A stretch of 64,000 nucleotides of DNA from Melieria omissa. Taxonomy: Eukaryota; Arthropoda; Insecta; Diptera; Ulidiidae. A model generated the notes under the pieces. It saw only the letters and a program-made list of their open reading frames with translations. It ran no database searches and had not been told where the DNA came from. Shown piece by piece: positions 36,132 to 48,763 of this stretch (position 1 is the stretch's first letter; each line of letters begins with the position of its first letter). Location: NCBI GenBank assembly GCA_963971225.1, contig OZ020268.1, positions 108,964,830 to 109,028,829 of the forward strand, in the 5' to 3' direction. The translations under genes and the position numbers were made by a program.

Positions 36132-39100
36132 TGTCCAGCAACAACCCTTTGCTGCAGCCGTCGATAACGAATTCGGTGTCTAGCCACAATAAAATCGAAA
36201 CTGAACGCCACGTGCAAAAGCTTGGCGCGCTGCAAACTGACGTAGCAGCAGCAGCAGCAGCTGCAGCGAAAACGCAGGACGCATGAACCGAGATCGCACC
36301 GCACACTCCAGCCGCAACACAGACGCACACACTTGCTTCAAACAGCGCGAATAACAAAAACAACAACAACAACACAATCACTCGCATTCGATTTGCTGCA
36401 AGCATCAAAGTGCCCCTAGCATAAATGCCGCGCCAGACATCAGAAGTGTCGACGTATAAAATCTGTGCGAAATATTTTCGTTCTATGACAAACTCAGATT
36501 TGACGCAATTGCGACACACACATACACACCGTCGCGTCGTCCTTCGCCGTGTGCTCTGCAGTTGACGACAGACGGCCAGACGTCCCGATTGCAAGGCTGT
36601 CTGGGCGCGCAAGCGATGGTGTGGTCGCAGCACCCGGCGGGCGGGGAAGAGCACAATTGCCGTCGTCGTTGTCGTCGCGCCGAAACCAACCCCTGCGTCA
36701 CTTTTGTTTCTGCATAATTTCTGTTGTTGCTTCTGCCACTGTGGGCGAGCTCACGACAGACGACTTGCTGTGTAATGTCAAATATTTGCCATGCGAGCCA
36801 AGACGAGGCAAATATCGACAACAGCGGCAGCGGAGGACGGCGCAAAGCTGGCATCCGAGCAGCCCAAGCAGCCAACCTACTTTCGACAACAAAGCCTACG
36901 ACTGCAGCGTCGACAAAGCCTACACCCAACAGTCGGCATTGTCGTTGCTTTTGCTGTTCTCGCTGTTGTTGTCGTCGCTGCGCGCCACACTCGACAACAA
37001 TTAGGCACGTAGACGAGGGCGGCAAGGGGCCGCGTTTGGCTGCCAAGTAGAGCTATGCAGTTGGCAGCAGACAGCTCAGTATATAAAAACAATTTGCCAG
37101 CGACGGGGAAGGGGCGACGGTGCCGCAGTAGTCGCAACTCGGCACGGAAGTGGCAGGTTGCCGTCGTTGTGAGCCCCCGGCGAGTGTAATAAAAATTGGC
37201 CCACATAGTAGAAGGATCTGCTTTCAAAAAAACTGAACTCTTTTGAATTGTGAAAATGTTGGCTCCTTCATAGCAAATTAGATTGATGCTCAGTACAAAT
37301 TGGTTCAATTACTCGGACCTAGTATGCAAACCACTCAGCCAGTCGCCAGTCCTTCCTCCATCTGCTCCCCTCAAGCATTCATGGCCACACTAACTTGCCG
37401 CGTGTAATTGACTTGATTTGATTTATGATTTCATTTCGCTTTCATACGTACCGCTACTGTTCGGCTCATTTGTTGTTGCTTTTAAGTTAAATGATGCAAA
37501 AGTATCTAAGACTTCATTTCACTGCTGCTAACTAGATGCAACCGCACACACACACACACACACAAACAGATGCAGACAGTAGACAATTTTTTTTACTGCA
37601 TACGGCCTTCGCTCGTATGCGGTCGTCCAACAACAAATGTAGTGTACAAAAAAATAAACGAGAAAAAATGCAACCAGACGTTGTTGACGTCTGCGAATTT
37701 TTCCCCTTCGTCGCTGCTATTCCAACAAAAGCAGACGACGCACGGCAACGTCGATGCTGCTGCTGCTACTGCATTTGCTACTATTGTTGTTGGTGTTGCT
37801 GATTTTGTTGTTTTCGTAGCCCTTCTGGTTGTTGTTGCTATCGGCAAAAGTCTCCCGTTCTGTTGTGCTTTGCACAGCGTTCGTCTGGCTGTCGGCCGGT
37901 CTGTCCGTCCGCGCCTGTCTGGGATCGCATGCTGATATGGCGAAAATTCCCTCCAGTTCCAGCTCACCGCCGCGCCCTGACGGGACGCAGCCGCATTTTT
38001 CGGTATGCAAAATATTTTTCGTGGCAATTCTGCCAGCCAGCCAGTCGACCGAGCACGCAGCAACAAAACAATGCAAAGATTGCATAGTGTACCTCAGCGG
38101 CGGAAAATATTGCACCGGCGCGCGCACCCACTCCTCCTCGAACCCCCGCTGCAGCTGTCCCATTGCGAAATTGCAAAATTGCTTGCATGCAATCGCTGTC
38201 GCTGTCGGAGTCGGAGCCGCACCAGCGCCGCCACCACCGCAGCCGATGCACTTCAGACGCTTTGTTTGCGCATTCTGGCGAGCATGTGTCGGTGCTGCAG
38301 ACAAAACAATTGTGTTTGTTGCTTTTGTTGGTGCTTGTTTGTTTGCTGGCTGGCACCGTCGCGTCTTGGACTGTTGGGCAGGCAATTCATCCAGGCGCTG
38401 GCAAAGAACTCAAAACCAGGCACCGGCAAGTGCGGGGGTGGAATGATTTCGGTTGGGTTGGTCCTGGGAATTGGTTCTCTCGCATTGTTGTTCTTCTAAT
38501 CGACGGGCATTGTCGGTTTCGCAGGCACGTTTAGCAACAATTAAAGGACCAAACGAGACACGAGTGAAGCAACGAGATTGACAGTGGAATGGAATGGAAT
38601 GAATGGAATGTGCTCAGTTCCTGGTGCGAATCAAATCTTAGTTCAGCTGCCAATAATCTCCCCCTGCATTCACCTTCGGCCGTTTCCTGCAGTTAAGCGA
38701 TTCCACATTTATTCAAGAAATCAAAAACAGCAACAAACATTAGACGAACCGCTTCAACCGTCGCAACGGCATCGAACAGCATAGATTGATGCGCGCCAAG
38801 GTCCACCAACAATCTCTCTACCCCTACGCAACGTGCACTGATGTAGCCGTCAGTCGTTGGTGGGGGGCTCGGGTTAATTCATTGGCTGCTTGGCGTTAAT
38901 TAATTTGGCCGCAGTTCGCCCGTGCCGCGCCTGGCTTTGCTTGCTCTTCAGAAAACATCAATCAAATTCAGACCAGACATTCCACTCAAGCAGCTCCTTC
39001 TTCTTGACTCTTCATGTTCTTCACGGCTCGTATTGAACTTCTATGCGGCAGCAGAATCCTTGCGAGTCGCAGATCGCGTCGCAATTGCCATCGTTATGCC

Positions 39101-39171
39101 CCGAACACATAGACGACGGCAGACGACACGGCCACCGACCGCAAGATGGCATCGACTTCAATGGTCGCGGT
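36132..39171. other. Gene-free, GC-richer stretch
   Basis: No gene is called. Overlapping frames of 120-222 codons occur on both strands at 36.1-38.5 kb, but they mirror each other and consist of Ala, Gln, Cys, Arg and Ser from GCA/CAA/GTT runs. A TATATAAAAA lies at 37080 without an initiator at the right spacing. Confidence 0.5.
37545..37564. repeat. (CA)n microsatellite
   Basis: A CA run of about ten units. Confidence 0.88.
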
Positions 39172-39179
39172 GTAGTGGG

Positions 39180-39771
39180 CAGTGTTGAGACTTATTACTT
39201 TTGACAGTAACATACATATTACACATTATTACACATTACTGACATTTGAAAGTAATATTGTTACATTACTTATTACTGGAAATGTGAAGTAATGTATCAC
39301 AAAAAGTAATATATTATTTTCCGTCAACAAATCGAAATATTTGCGGAATTTGCAGCTATTAAAAGTAGTCATTTTGCAAAAAAACAATCAGGTTAAATGT
39401 TTATTTCATTTTGAATTACAATTTGAATTTTGCTACCTTTTTTGTTAAAACCGCTTGGATTTGCTTGCAAATGTTAATTGTTTCTCCACTACCAAACTCA
39501 GTTGGAAATGAAACACGCGAGCTATGTTTAGTATGAACAAGTGCAGCGTTGTATAATTAATTAATTATGTTATCAGTGCTGCTGTTTTACATGAAAGTAA
39601 GAAATTTGTTGACTAAAAAGTAATATTGTAATAAGTAACTTGAAAAAAAGTAGTAATATTACTGAAGCTGATTACTTATGGGAGAAGTAACTAGTTACAC
39701 TACATTTTTAAGGCAAAAGTAATATACTACGTAATTAGTTACACTACTTTAATATATTAGTCACAACACTG
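39180..39771. mobile_element. 592-bp hAT-type miniature element
   Basis: The element begins CAGTGTTGAGACT and ends, inverted, CAGTGTTGTGACT, one mismatch in 13. It is bounded by a perfect 8-bp duplication GTAGTGGG (39172-39179 and 39772-39779). An 8-bp duplication with CA-G termini is diagnostic of the hAT superfamily. Both subterminal zones are packed with short GTAAT/ATTAC motifs in both orientations, likely transposase-binding repeats. The centre is AT-rich and non-coding, so it is non-autonomous. Confidence 0.88.
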
Positions 39772-39779
39772 GTAGTGGG

Positions 39780-42700
39780 CAAAATGATTATAATGAGGGC
39801 GAAAACAATCATTGTTTTGTGACGCTTGAATTTTCCAATCTACCAAAATAACAAATATTATGCATTTGACTCATGGACCAGCTGAGCAAAGTATGCAAAC
39901 AAGCAATCGATGTTGCCAATTTAAGCAGTGATAAATTGGTGAATTGCTTTGATTTTGTCGCTCTAAGCTTGGCGACAGCCACATCTGTGTTCGCTGTTCG
40001 TGTTATCGTGCTGTCGTAAAAAATTCGTTCCCATATGATTGTTCTGATTCCATATTTTAACAGATGCAGTCGTGTCGCTGCTGTCGTCTATGTGTTTGGG
40101 GCATTAAGTTGCGCTACGTTGCTTCATTTACTTTGCTTGCTCAAGAGAAGCATCGCGTCGTCACCAGCAGCAGTCAGCGAGCCGTTGCCACTATGGCAGT
40201 CAGTCACCGTTCCGCCGACTGCTAACAGTGGCTGTGTACGCATTTGATCAGCCAAAAACACTTGGCCGGCCTCGCAGAATTCGAGCCGAAACGTTGACAA
40301 TAACAAAACGAACCAGGGGAATTGTGCTGGTTGCGCTGCCGCTGTTTGTGCATAAAATTACGATAAGCCGCGTCTGAATTGCCGCGCTTGCGACCCAAGT
40401 TCGTCTCCATGTTCGCGCCTGACCCGCATGTCGCGCTGCAACATTGCGGGCTGTCTGCTGGTCAGGCCCTTGCGGCCGTCATTGTTGACTGGTCGACGGC
40501 CGTCGAGCCGTAACTGTTGCTGTTGTTATGGCTGTCTGTGCCTGTTTCCCTCGCTTTGCGCACAGTGAGGCCGCTTGTCAGTTGCAAGGGCGTTGCATTT
40601 GCTCCTAAAGTCAGAGTTGTTTGTGCACTTTGCGCCTAACTGCAATGCAACAAGGAATGCGAATTGCATTGTCCAACAAGCGCCTCAGACTTGGTATCCA
40701 GAGCAAAGCAAACCGAGACTACAGGGCCAGCAAAACGTAATCATCTTAAAAACGCAGTTTGCGTTTGCAGTTTCGAAAGCCATTACGCGTGATGCATCTT
40801 GGGCCAAGAGTTAAATGCCGCATTCAGTGCATTGTCTGCGTAGTCTTATCCGTTCGGACTGCAGGCGGCAGCCACAAAACGCTAATTATAGCATATTGAA
40901 GTCAACTGCCACAAGTAACCGGCCAATCATAACTGCCATTCCGATCTGACGTGTATTTTTGTTGGCTCGGTCGGCACCGTGTCCTCTGTCCTCAGCAGAG
41001 CAGTACACTGCTGCATCGTTGCCGCATGTCTCATGCGATCATAATTACAAGGACGATTGGGGCGACGTCTGCGGCTACATCCGCCCCAAAGCGCTGCGCT
41101 GTCTGAATCGAATGTCACGGCGGGCAAAAATTACAACAACCTGTTATTTGTGCTGCTGTAATAACAAACTGAACGCGGAGCAATAGCGTCGCGTTGCCGA
41201 TCATTGACTCAGTCCAGCGATCGGCCAGACGTCGATGCAATTATTTCCTGCTGACTGCATTGCGGCGCGACGGGCGGCTTCAATTAGAATAGCTGTACGC
41301 TACCCACCCTCGCAGCCTGCTCTCACTCTCACAGACATGCGAATGCGAAAACGTGTGTCTAATGGTGACAGTGGCGAAATCACGAACGTTAAAAATTATA
41401 ATTGCAATAGATTTTCTCTTGGCGTTCCACTAACTAAATTGCAAGGCAAAGATTACCGATTGCATTGCCAGCAAAACTGCATGGTGAAGTTCATCGATGC
41501 CACGTGGTAGGCCTCAAAGAGGCAGAACTCGGGCAACTGGTCAAAATTTGTGCATATATGAAAAATTCCCTCCTCCTTCACAGTGTGTTCATGATCCCAA
41601 AACGTATCTGGGTCTCGAGCGCCCGAGTCTTAGAAAGCAGATTCCATTCGGGACTCTGGTTTTTACTAACACACAAACAAACAACACAAAGTTCACTTGA
41701 CGCCCTTTTTGTGTTATTATTTTTGTACGACCAGACAGCAGCCGAAAAAATAAAAGAACAAACCTGAACAAAACACCAGCCAGCCAAAAATTCAAAACCA
41801 AATCCAACACTCCAAAAAAAAAAAAAAACAAAAGAAGCTGTGTAGAGAAGAAACAACACCAGCCACGGCAGCAGCAACACCAACAACAAATTGCTGCAAA
41901 ACGCAGACAGGACACAAAACTCAAACTCGGCCAGACCAAACCAGTTCAATGCGACGACTGCAGTGCATTTAAGCCCAACAACAAAAAAGCAACGCAGACG
42001 GTCGGTCCAGCAATGAAGCCACATCACACGACCAGACACGGTCAAATGACCAGACAGACTGCACAGACAGAAAGATGGAGAGAGGCAGGAGACTGCGCCG
42101 ATTAGAATGAGGACGAGGACGTCGTCGACTTGAATAGGTTTTTGATTTGATTTTTTGGCTTTTTGTTTTGCATTTTTAGTGGTTTTGTTTATGTCTAAAA
42201 CTTTGCACTACTCACTGCTTTAATTTCCATGCGTTTTATATGTTTTGTGTGCGTTCGCATAAAAAGTTGGGCTCAGTGACGTCAAAGTGCAATTAGATGC
42301 ACACAAACACACACACACATACAGTTATAGGCAGATGGATATCCATATATGTGTGTGCGTGCGTGCGTATGAGTTGCGCGCAAAATAAAAACAATCAGAA
42401 AGCGAATAAAAATACGTGTAAAGCCAAGAAATCTATAGTAAAAGCGAGACACGGAAAATGCAGACAGCAACACTAGACATCGTCAACCACCATTAAAATG
42501 AACATGAGCGCTGTTGTTGTTGCTTTAGCATTGCCTCTGGCTGATTGTTATTTGTTTAGCTACCAAAAGATTGGAATATTTTTCAAGGTCATGGAATGGA
42601 ATTTCGGCATTTTGTTTCAACACATTCCACTTGATTCCATTTCAGCGCTGCTCCAAGACATAGCCTTGTGTTGTGTTCCGCTGCATAATCATTCCCAGAG

Positions 42701-44902
42701 CGAGTCACCGGCACCACGAAGGATAGCAGGTTTGGATGCTGCTGCGCACCGACGACTCGTCTGGAGTGCGCCCACGCCCGCTTCTCCATTAACACCAATC
42801 TTCTTTAACACCAGACATCAGCCACATTCGTCGACACTGTTGCATGGCGGGTGGTGGGGCTGTGGGATGGAATGTAGTATGCGCAGCATTTGGACTAAAA
42901 GCGTCTCAAATAGCGAGACAAGTGATTTAATGGCATATTTATACACACAGTCAGATTGTCGACTAGTGGAGGAAAAGCCGCAGCAGACAAGGACAATGGC
43001 AAAGGATGAAACGCAGCAGGCTAACGCTGCCCAACAGTCTACGCAGCACAGATGCTCAACAAATAGCAGGAAAATACTTGTAGCAGCAAAAGAAGAACAG
43101 CTATTGGCAGTCTCTGGTCTTGTGCCAAATGACATTTATGGTTTTTTTATATTGGGGACTCAGCTCAAATGCATTGAGTGTAGCAGGCAAAACCACATTT
43201 GCACATATTTCTTGTGATGAGCATTTATTTCCCATATTTGCTGGCAAATTTTGTATGAAGAAGTAGATGCGAGGACGTGAAGTGTGATTCAAGTTGTGCA
43301 AAAATGTGGTTGTAATTTCTTGATATCGCAGAAAATGTCACAAATACTTACTATACAACAGTCATATACTGCAAACACACTGCGATTGCACCTCTGCCAA
43401 ACGAATTAATGCCTAAAAGCCAATTCTAGTTCATAAATCGGATATTCTGCAAGCCGCTTGTACAATCAAAATGAGTATAAATAAGTGTAGAGCCGACTCT
43501 TTGTTGAATATTTTCTAGTCTCTGACTGCCACTGAACAGTGGAATCGTTTTGCTTTTGTGGTCAAACTGCATTGAGGGGCCATTTCTGCGTTTCTTATTC
43601 AATTTTTTGCGATTGCATTGCCACAGATAGTCAGAAAAACCGAATGCAGACAAGCGAAGTCTGAGATGGGAGGGCAACTGCGAGGAAGCGGACACGAGGC
43701 AGACAGACAGATAGCGAGACGCGCACAGCGACACATCCTGTCCCATAATTTCAACCCTGCCAAATGTCACAAACGCAGCACAGCAGTTGCAGCCGCACTC
43801 CATTCAGTCGACTCCACTCCACTTCACTCCAGCCCAGTCCTCACCATTGCAATCCACTTCACCACGCTTCAATCTGCAGCCACTTCAGCGCAGGCACCAC
43901 TACAGTCAGACACTCCAGCATTCACACACACACATATACGCACACACAGGTTGAGTGGACCAAAAAAGCAGCCTCAAAAGAAATAAACACCAGAGGGCAG
44001 CGACGAGGCCGACAGTTGGTGGAAGAAATTTCTAATGCACATAAATTTCAATGTGATCACATTCTCGTCGCGAATGTGTTGCATTGTTGCACTTCGTGCT
44101 TGCGATTTGCAACACAAACAAACAGAACCATTCGAACGTCTACACATCGACAGCTACCGCTACCGCTTCCCACACTGCCCTGTCTGCACAGCTTGGAATC
44201 GCGCGTAATAAGGGTTTAATTTTTACGTGCGCCGTCATTGCTGTGTAAGCCGAAAACGAGCGAGAAGCCCACGTTGCGAAAACTGTGAAAGGGTCACCGG
44301 CCACTTTGGAATTCACTCACAGTCGTGCAATTACTGGGCGCATGTGAGCAATGCACCGAATGCACTTTGACTACACTTTTCGGCGAATGTGCGGCCAGCG
44401 GCGCTCCGTAAAAGTCGGCGCGTTCATGGCTAGGCAGCATTTTCCGCTGAGTTCACAATATTTTTGCCGTGCCGGCAGTTAAGAGGATTTCAATAATGAG
44501 CTTACGGTCTTAAGGCCCTGCACACCGAGGCACTCGCGCCCAAATCGACCCAGCTGTAGCAGCGAGCTTTAGCTATAGTTGCACATTCAACACAACACGA
44601 CATGGCACAAGAGGCGCGTTGCGGCATTGATCGCAGTTTGCGTGCATAGCCAATGTGCGTGAAAAGCTGACTGAGCATTGATGGCCCAAGCCAACTCAAA
44701 CCACAGCTAAGAATTGCATACCCTGCAGCACTCTAACTGCTTGTAAGATCTGTGATTTTTGTCGACCTTTGGCCGTTTTTAATAATTGAAAACGAATACT
44801 TTCGAATTGGCCAAATGAAAGCGACCTGACGCAAAGCGAACTTTCCCAAGAGTTTTAATCAACTTGGCGATTGTATGCGCCCAAAGGAGGAATTTCATTT
44901 AC
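39780..44902. other. Gene-free stretch
   Basis: No supportable exon. The longest frame (42498-43217, 239 codons) has no domain and irregular composition, with a largely open minus strand opposite. A poly-A run lies at about 41815-41828 and a CA run at 42308-42319. Confidence 0.5.
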
Positions 44903-44906
44903 TTAA

Positions 44907-46391
44907 CCCTTTCGCTACAGATTTTTCTGGGGAAAGTTAAAATTTTACATTTTACGTTTTCTATGTGGTTTTATATTCTATGTGGTTATATTAGCAACAT
45001 ATCATTAGAAAATTTTTTATTTGTATACTCGGACCCTGTATTTTAGAGTATTTTTATACAGGGGAGCAACCACATCGTTGTGGCTGTAATAATAACTTAA
45101 ACATAAAAATGTCTACGCATAACGAAACTTTGAATATTTATTCATTTCCTTCAGCCAAAATTAAAAAAAGTATCTAAATTGAAAGAAACTTCAAATTAAA
45201 GAGTTATCTAAAGTTGTATGCTTCTTCTTCTTTTACTATGCCTGTTACTATGTCAAGATATAAGGGAGAGGGCTGGGTTGTGAACCGGGTTTTTTGGCTC
45301 TAACTTTTCCCAGAATAAAGATATCGAAAAATCGAAGATACCGTTGGAAAGGTAAATATAAAACGCAACTTCTTTATTAAGATGGATTACTGTTTTGATT
45401 AATATTTAACTCTCTAAGTCCAATTTTCTAAGGACGTGATTTTTCGCTTTTCCAAAAAAGTGGCTGGGTTGTGAACCATCTGGAAAATCCCTATTAAAGT
45501 CGGAAAATACGAAGAAACCACACATAATTTTTAAGTAAGTTGAGAATTTATTTAATCAGGAGGCCTCAAGAGGTGAAAAAAAGTTATAATAACGCCACTT
45601 AGGCCAAAAAATCGCAATGAATGAAAGTGCTCAATTTTTTGAATTTTCGTCCTAATCGGTGTCGCAATGTTTGCATGTAAAATACGAACGCGTTCTCGCA
45701 TTGGCCCACTTCAAGTGAACTCACCGAAATCGAGTGAAATTACATAAAACTACTTTATTTTAATATATCCGTCCATTTTTGACAGTGTTAGAACAAATCT
45801 AGTACCAAAAACAGGTGGTTCATAATCCAGCCACCTCAGTGGTTCACAGCCCAACCACGATGCCATTTTGGAAACTTTAAAAGAAACGAAACTTCCAATC
45901 ATAATTCGACATAAATAACTATTGCATCGTAAAATAGAATCAAAACGCTAAATTACATTGACCTTTTTACAATAAGCTCAGTCACTTGGATAGCACTGTA
46001 AAAAAAAGAGAGACTTTAAAGAAAGAGAGTTTTCGCAGTCGATTTTCAAACACGATGTCTGTAGCTGCCACAAGCAATACGTGTTTGTCCTTCGGTGTAA
46101 CCACAAAAGCACTCATATCATAAGACAAACTTGACAATTGGAAGATTGGCGATATGTCAATTAGGGAAAGAAAAAACGGTAATGGTTCACAACCCAGCCC
46201 TCTCCCTTACCATTACAAAAACGTGTATACTTTTCTTCTTTAAACTTAAATATTCAGTTTATTAATTTTGTATTTTTCCTAAAACTTCAAACTATTCTAA
46301 GGACAAACAAAAAATGTATTCTTGCAACCATAGAGGGTTCAGACGTCCACAAAGAAGCATGTTGCCATATGGCAACAAAATAGCGAAAGGG
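44907..46391. mobile_element. TTAA-flanked element (piggyBac-like) with a nested element
   Basis: TTAA occurs directly outside both ends (44903-44906, 46392-46395). The 11-bp termini CCCTTTCGCTA are identical and inverted. Just inside the right end is a perfect palindrome GTTGCCATATGGCAAC (46361-46376). No transposase frame is present. A second element (45263-46207) sits inside, so the original was about 540 bp. The superfamily call rests on the TTAA target and CCCT ends. Confidence 0.68.
45263..46207. mobile_element. 945-bp TA-flanked inverted-repeat element, nested
   Basis: Perfect 24-bp terminal repeats start AGGGAGAGGGCTGGGTTGTG at 45263-45286 and are inverted at 46184-46207. TA lies outside each end (45261-45262, 46208-46209), as expected for Tc1/mariner-type insertion. 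The motif GGCTGGGTTGTGAACC recurs inside, once on plus (45462-45478) and twice on minus with variants (45816-45833, 45840-45857), making five in all. There is no coding sequence. It inserted into the TTAA-flanked element around it. Confidence 0.82.
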
Positions 46392-46395
46392 TTAA

Positions 46396-48292
46396 CTTCC
46401 CACTTCACTTTCACACACCCAACGCCACTCAAACCCCATATGGAAACATCAAGAAGTAAAAAATTCTCTCTTTCTGCTGCCGAGCACGCTTGGGACCTGC
46501 TGCACATATCGAACTATTTCAAAACTAATTAAGAGCGTTTACGAGAATTCTCAAAACGAACCCAGAATGAAATCCCAATTAAGCTGCACGAATCTCGGCG
46601 CTGCAATTATTGCCAGACGCTTTTGCGCCAAAAAGATGCCGGAATGTCCAACGACGTATTAGCGCAGCCGAACAGCGACGAAAAACAAAGCAACCGAAAA
46701 AAACCGAAATGAAAATTCGTGAAGGATATAAAAGCTCATGACTCTTGTAAAACTGCCAACTGCAAATAACTTTGCAGACGACTAACGTACACGTGCACTC
46801 GACGCTATGTGTGCGTGTGTGTGTGTGTTGTGAGCTTACAATACAAGTATGCGTGGGCGTCTGTGGCGGACGGGTGGAGCCGTCTGTATGCCGACGTGCA
46901 AATGCACACAACGCATTCAGTTTACGACTTGAATAATTTATAAAAGCCCGCCGATGCGCCTTCCTGGCTGCTTGTCTGGTCGTGCGGCTGTTCCACGCTC
47001 AGCTATTGTCAGCCGGCCAACTGCCCCCTGCGGCTCGTCACTGGCTGGCCGCGTGTTGCCACGTTTGTCCTTCAAGTGTGGCCGGGCTGCGATCGAGCAG
47101 AGTGTGCTTTCCTCACATCTATCCGCCTTTTGCTTTCTTACCCGTACCCCTTAAATTGTTGTTGTAGTTGTTGGTCGTCTGTCTGCTGGTGTTAGCCAAT
47201 TTTCATATGTGTTGCTGCTGCTGTTGTCGGTATTGCTGTGGCGGTTGTTGCTGTTGTTGTAGCCGGCATTTCGTCTGGCGCACACACCAAAACAAAAGCA
47301 AAACAAACAAGCTGTAATAATGTAACGAGAATGGCAGCGAAAAAAACAACAACAGAAACAGCGGGCACCGAGGAGCAGAGGCGCAGGCGAAAAATTTCAA
47401 TGTCAAATTTTGTTGTTCTTCGTTGCGAGTTTCGGCCACTGGCTGGCTGGCTGGACACCCTTTCTAGGGTTGCGCGTGGCCAGTCTGGATTACTCCTCCT
47501 CCTCAAGTCTGGGCCACTGAGAATCAACGTGGCCACTTTTGCGGAGTTGGTTCGTTCTTGCGTTTTTCACAAATAAGTTTTTGATTTGTTTTAATATTTT
47601 CTTCATTTTGCTGGGTTTGTGGAAACTGTCTGCCAGGCGAAGGTCGCGTTGGCGACAAATTAATCACGATATATGTAACATTTATAATAGCTAAAAAGTT
47701 GTAAAAATTCACGGTCAACTTTATTTGCATGCAAATTGTTGGCGAATAAAGACAAACACGACGACAACACTAAAACGGATAAAAAACTGTCGCACATAAA
47801 CATCACATCATTAATTAAGTAAGAAAGTTGGACAGGACCTTTCAAGCATTCTCAATTTTGATAACCTTTTTCGACCTTCCTTGTTGTCTTTCGAATCTGA
47901 GGAAATGCGGAAGAATGATTTAGGGTATTTAGAATAAACGGATGTCTTGATTTAATCAGTGCGATACGTGCGCTGGTTTTTCATTTTGTTAGTACCGAAT
48001 TTCGAAACCCAGAAATCAGTAAGCAAAATCTACAAATTTAGTTCGGTTTTACTGATTGACTGAAAACTGTAGACGGTACGAATAACGTGCAGTTAACCTT
48101 TAAGCTCGTAATCCAAAAAGACAGGAGGATAAGTGCTGATAGTGAATTTTATCTTTAGCCAAGAAATAGGACATCGTAAACTTTCACCTGCTTTGCATCC
48201 TACCGCACTATAGCCGATTCCTATTCTCTTTAAATTTATATAGAAAAATTAAACAGCAAAGACGAGAATTCGTTAATGTGTTTTCAGCTTAA
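46396..48292. other. Gene-free stretch
   Basis: No supportable exon. TATAAAAG occurs at 46727-46734 and 46939-46946 without a fly initiator at the proper distance. CAA/TTG and GCTGCT runs at 47.15-47.40 kb create overlapping frames on both strands. Confidence 0.5.
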
Positions 48293-48549
48293 CCCTTCGT
48301 TACGTGATTTAATTTTGGCGAAGAAAAAACATTTTTGTCATTTTATTCTTAATATTCTAAATTTTTAAATTTTGTTAAGTTCCTTGATATATGGAAAAAG
48401 TTTTGCGGAAATTTGTCGTATTCTGCTGAGAACGCTACCGCCGCAAATGCTCGCATTGAAGTATAAATTCATTTTGTGGGAACCTGTTTTTTTCTTGACT
48501 TTTCTTCAAGAGGCTTTGATAACCAGTTTTTCTAAGTTGGTTACCTTAA

Positions 48550-48763
48550 TTGGGACCCGCAGTTTTATGCCGATTCCGAACGGCGAGTTGGCAATTTTAC
48601 TCACAGAGGTTTGCCATTTCCTGCTGAGAGGACAGCCGCCGAAAGAAAAATTGTAGTATTTTTTCTTTTTTTTCGGTGTTATCAGCAGTGGAGTCTTGAA
48701 CCTGGGTTCGAGCGTCGCATTTGACTCGCGGCACAACGCACTAGCCAGCTGAGCTACGGCGGC
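48550..48763 (-). mobile_element. tRNA-derived SINE
   Basis: On the minus strand the head reads GCCGCCGTAGCTCAGCTGG at 48763, with an RNA polymerase III A-box (TAGCTCAGCTGG). A B-box-like GGTTCAAGACT follows at 48701-48691. An A-rich stretch follows (48673-48661). After it comes a body with GGAAATGGCAAACCTC and GCCGTTCGGAATCGGC, ending in GGGTCCC near 48550. From memory the body resembles a SINE common in tephritid flies. That match is not verified here, and the 3' boundary is approximate. The B-box deviates from consensus, so it is probably inactive. Confidence 0.65.

Noticed and set aside
37080..37089. TATATAAAAA box
   Set aside because: No initiator-like sequence lies about 30 bases downstream and no trustworthy frame follows. 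The same holds for TATAAAAG at 46727 and 46939.
37717..38446. Overlapping frames of 205 codons (plus) and 222 codons (minus)
   Set aside because: They mirror each other over GCA/CAA/GTT-rich sequence, are composed of Ala, Gln, Cys, Ser and Arg, and show no domain, start context or splice structure.
42498..43217. 239-codon frame on the plus strand
   Set aside because: It is the longest frame in the window but has no recognisable domain, an irregular composition and a 105-codon frame opposite it. It looks like chance.
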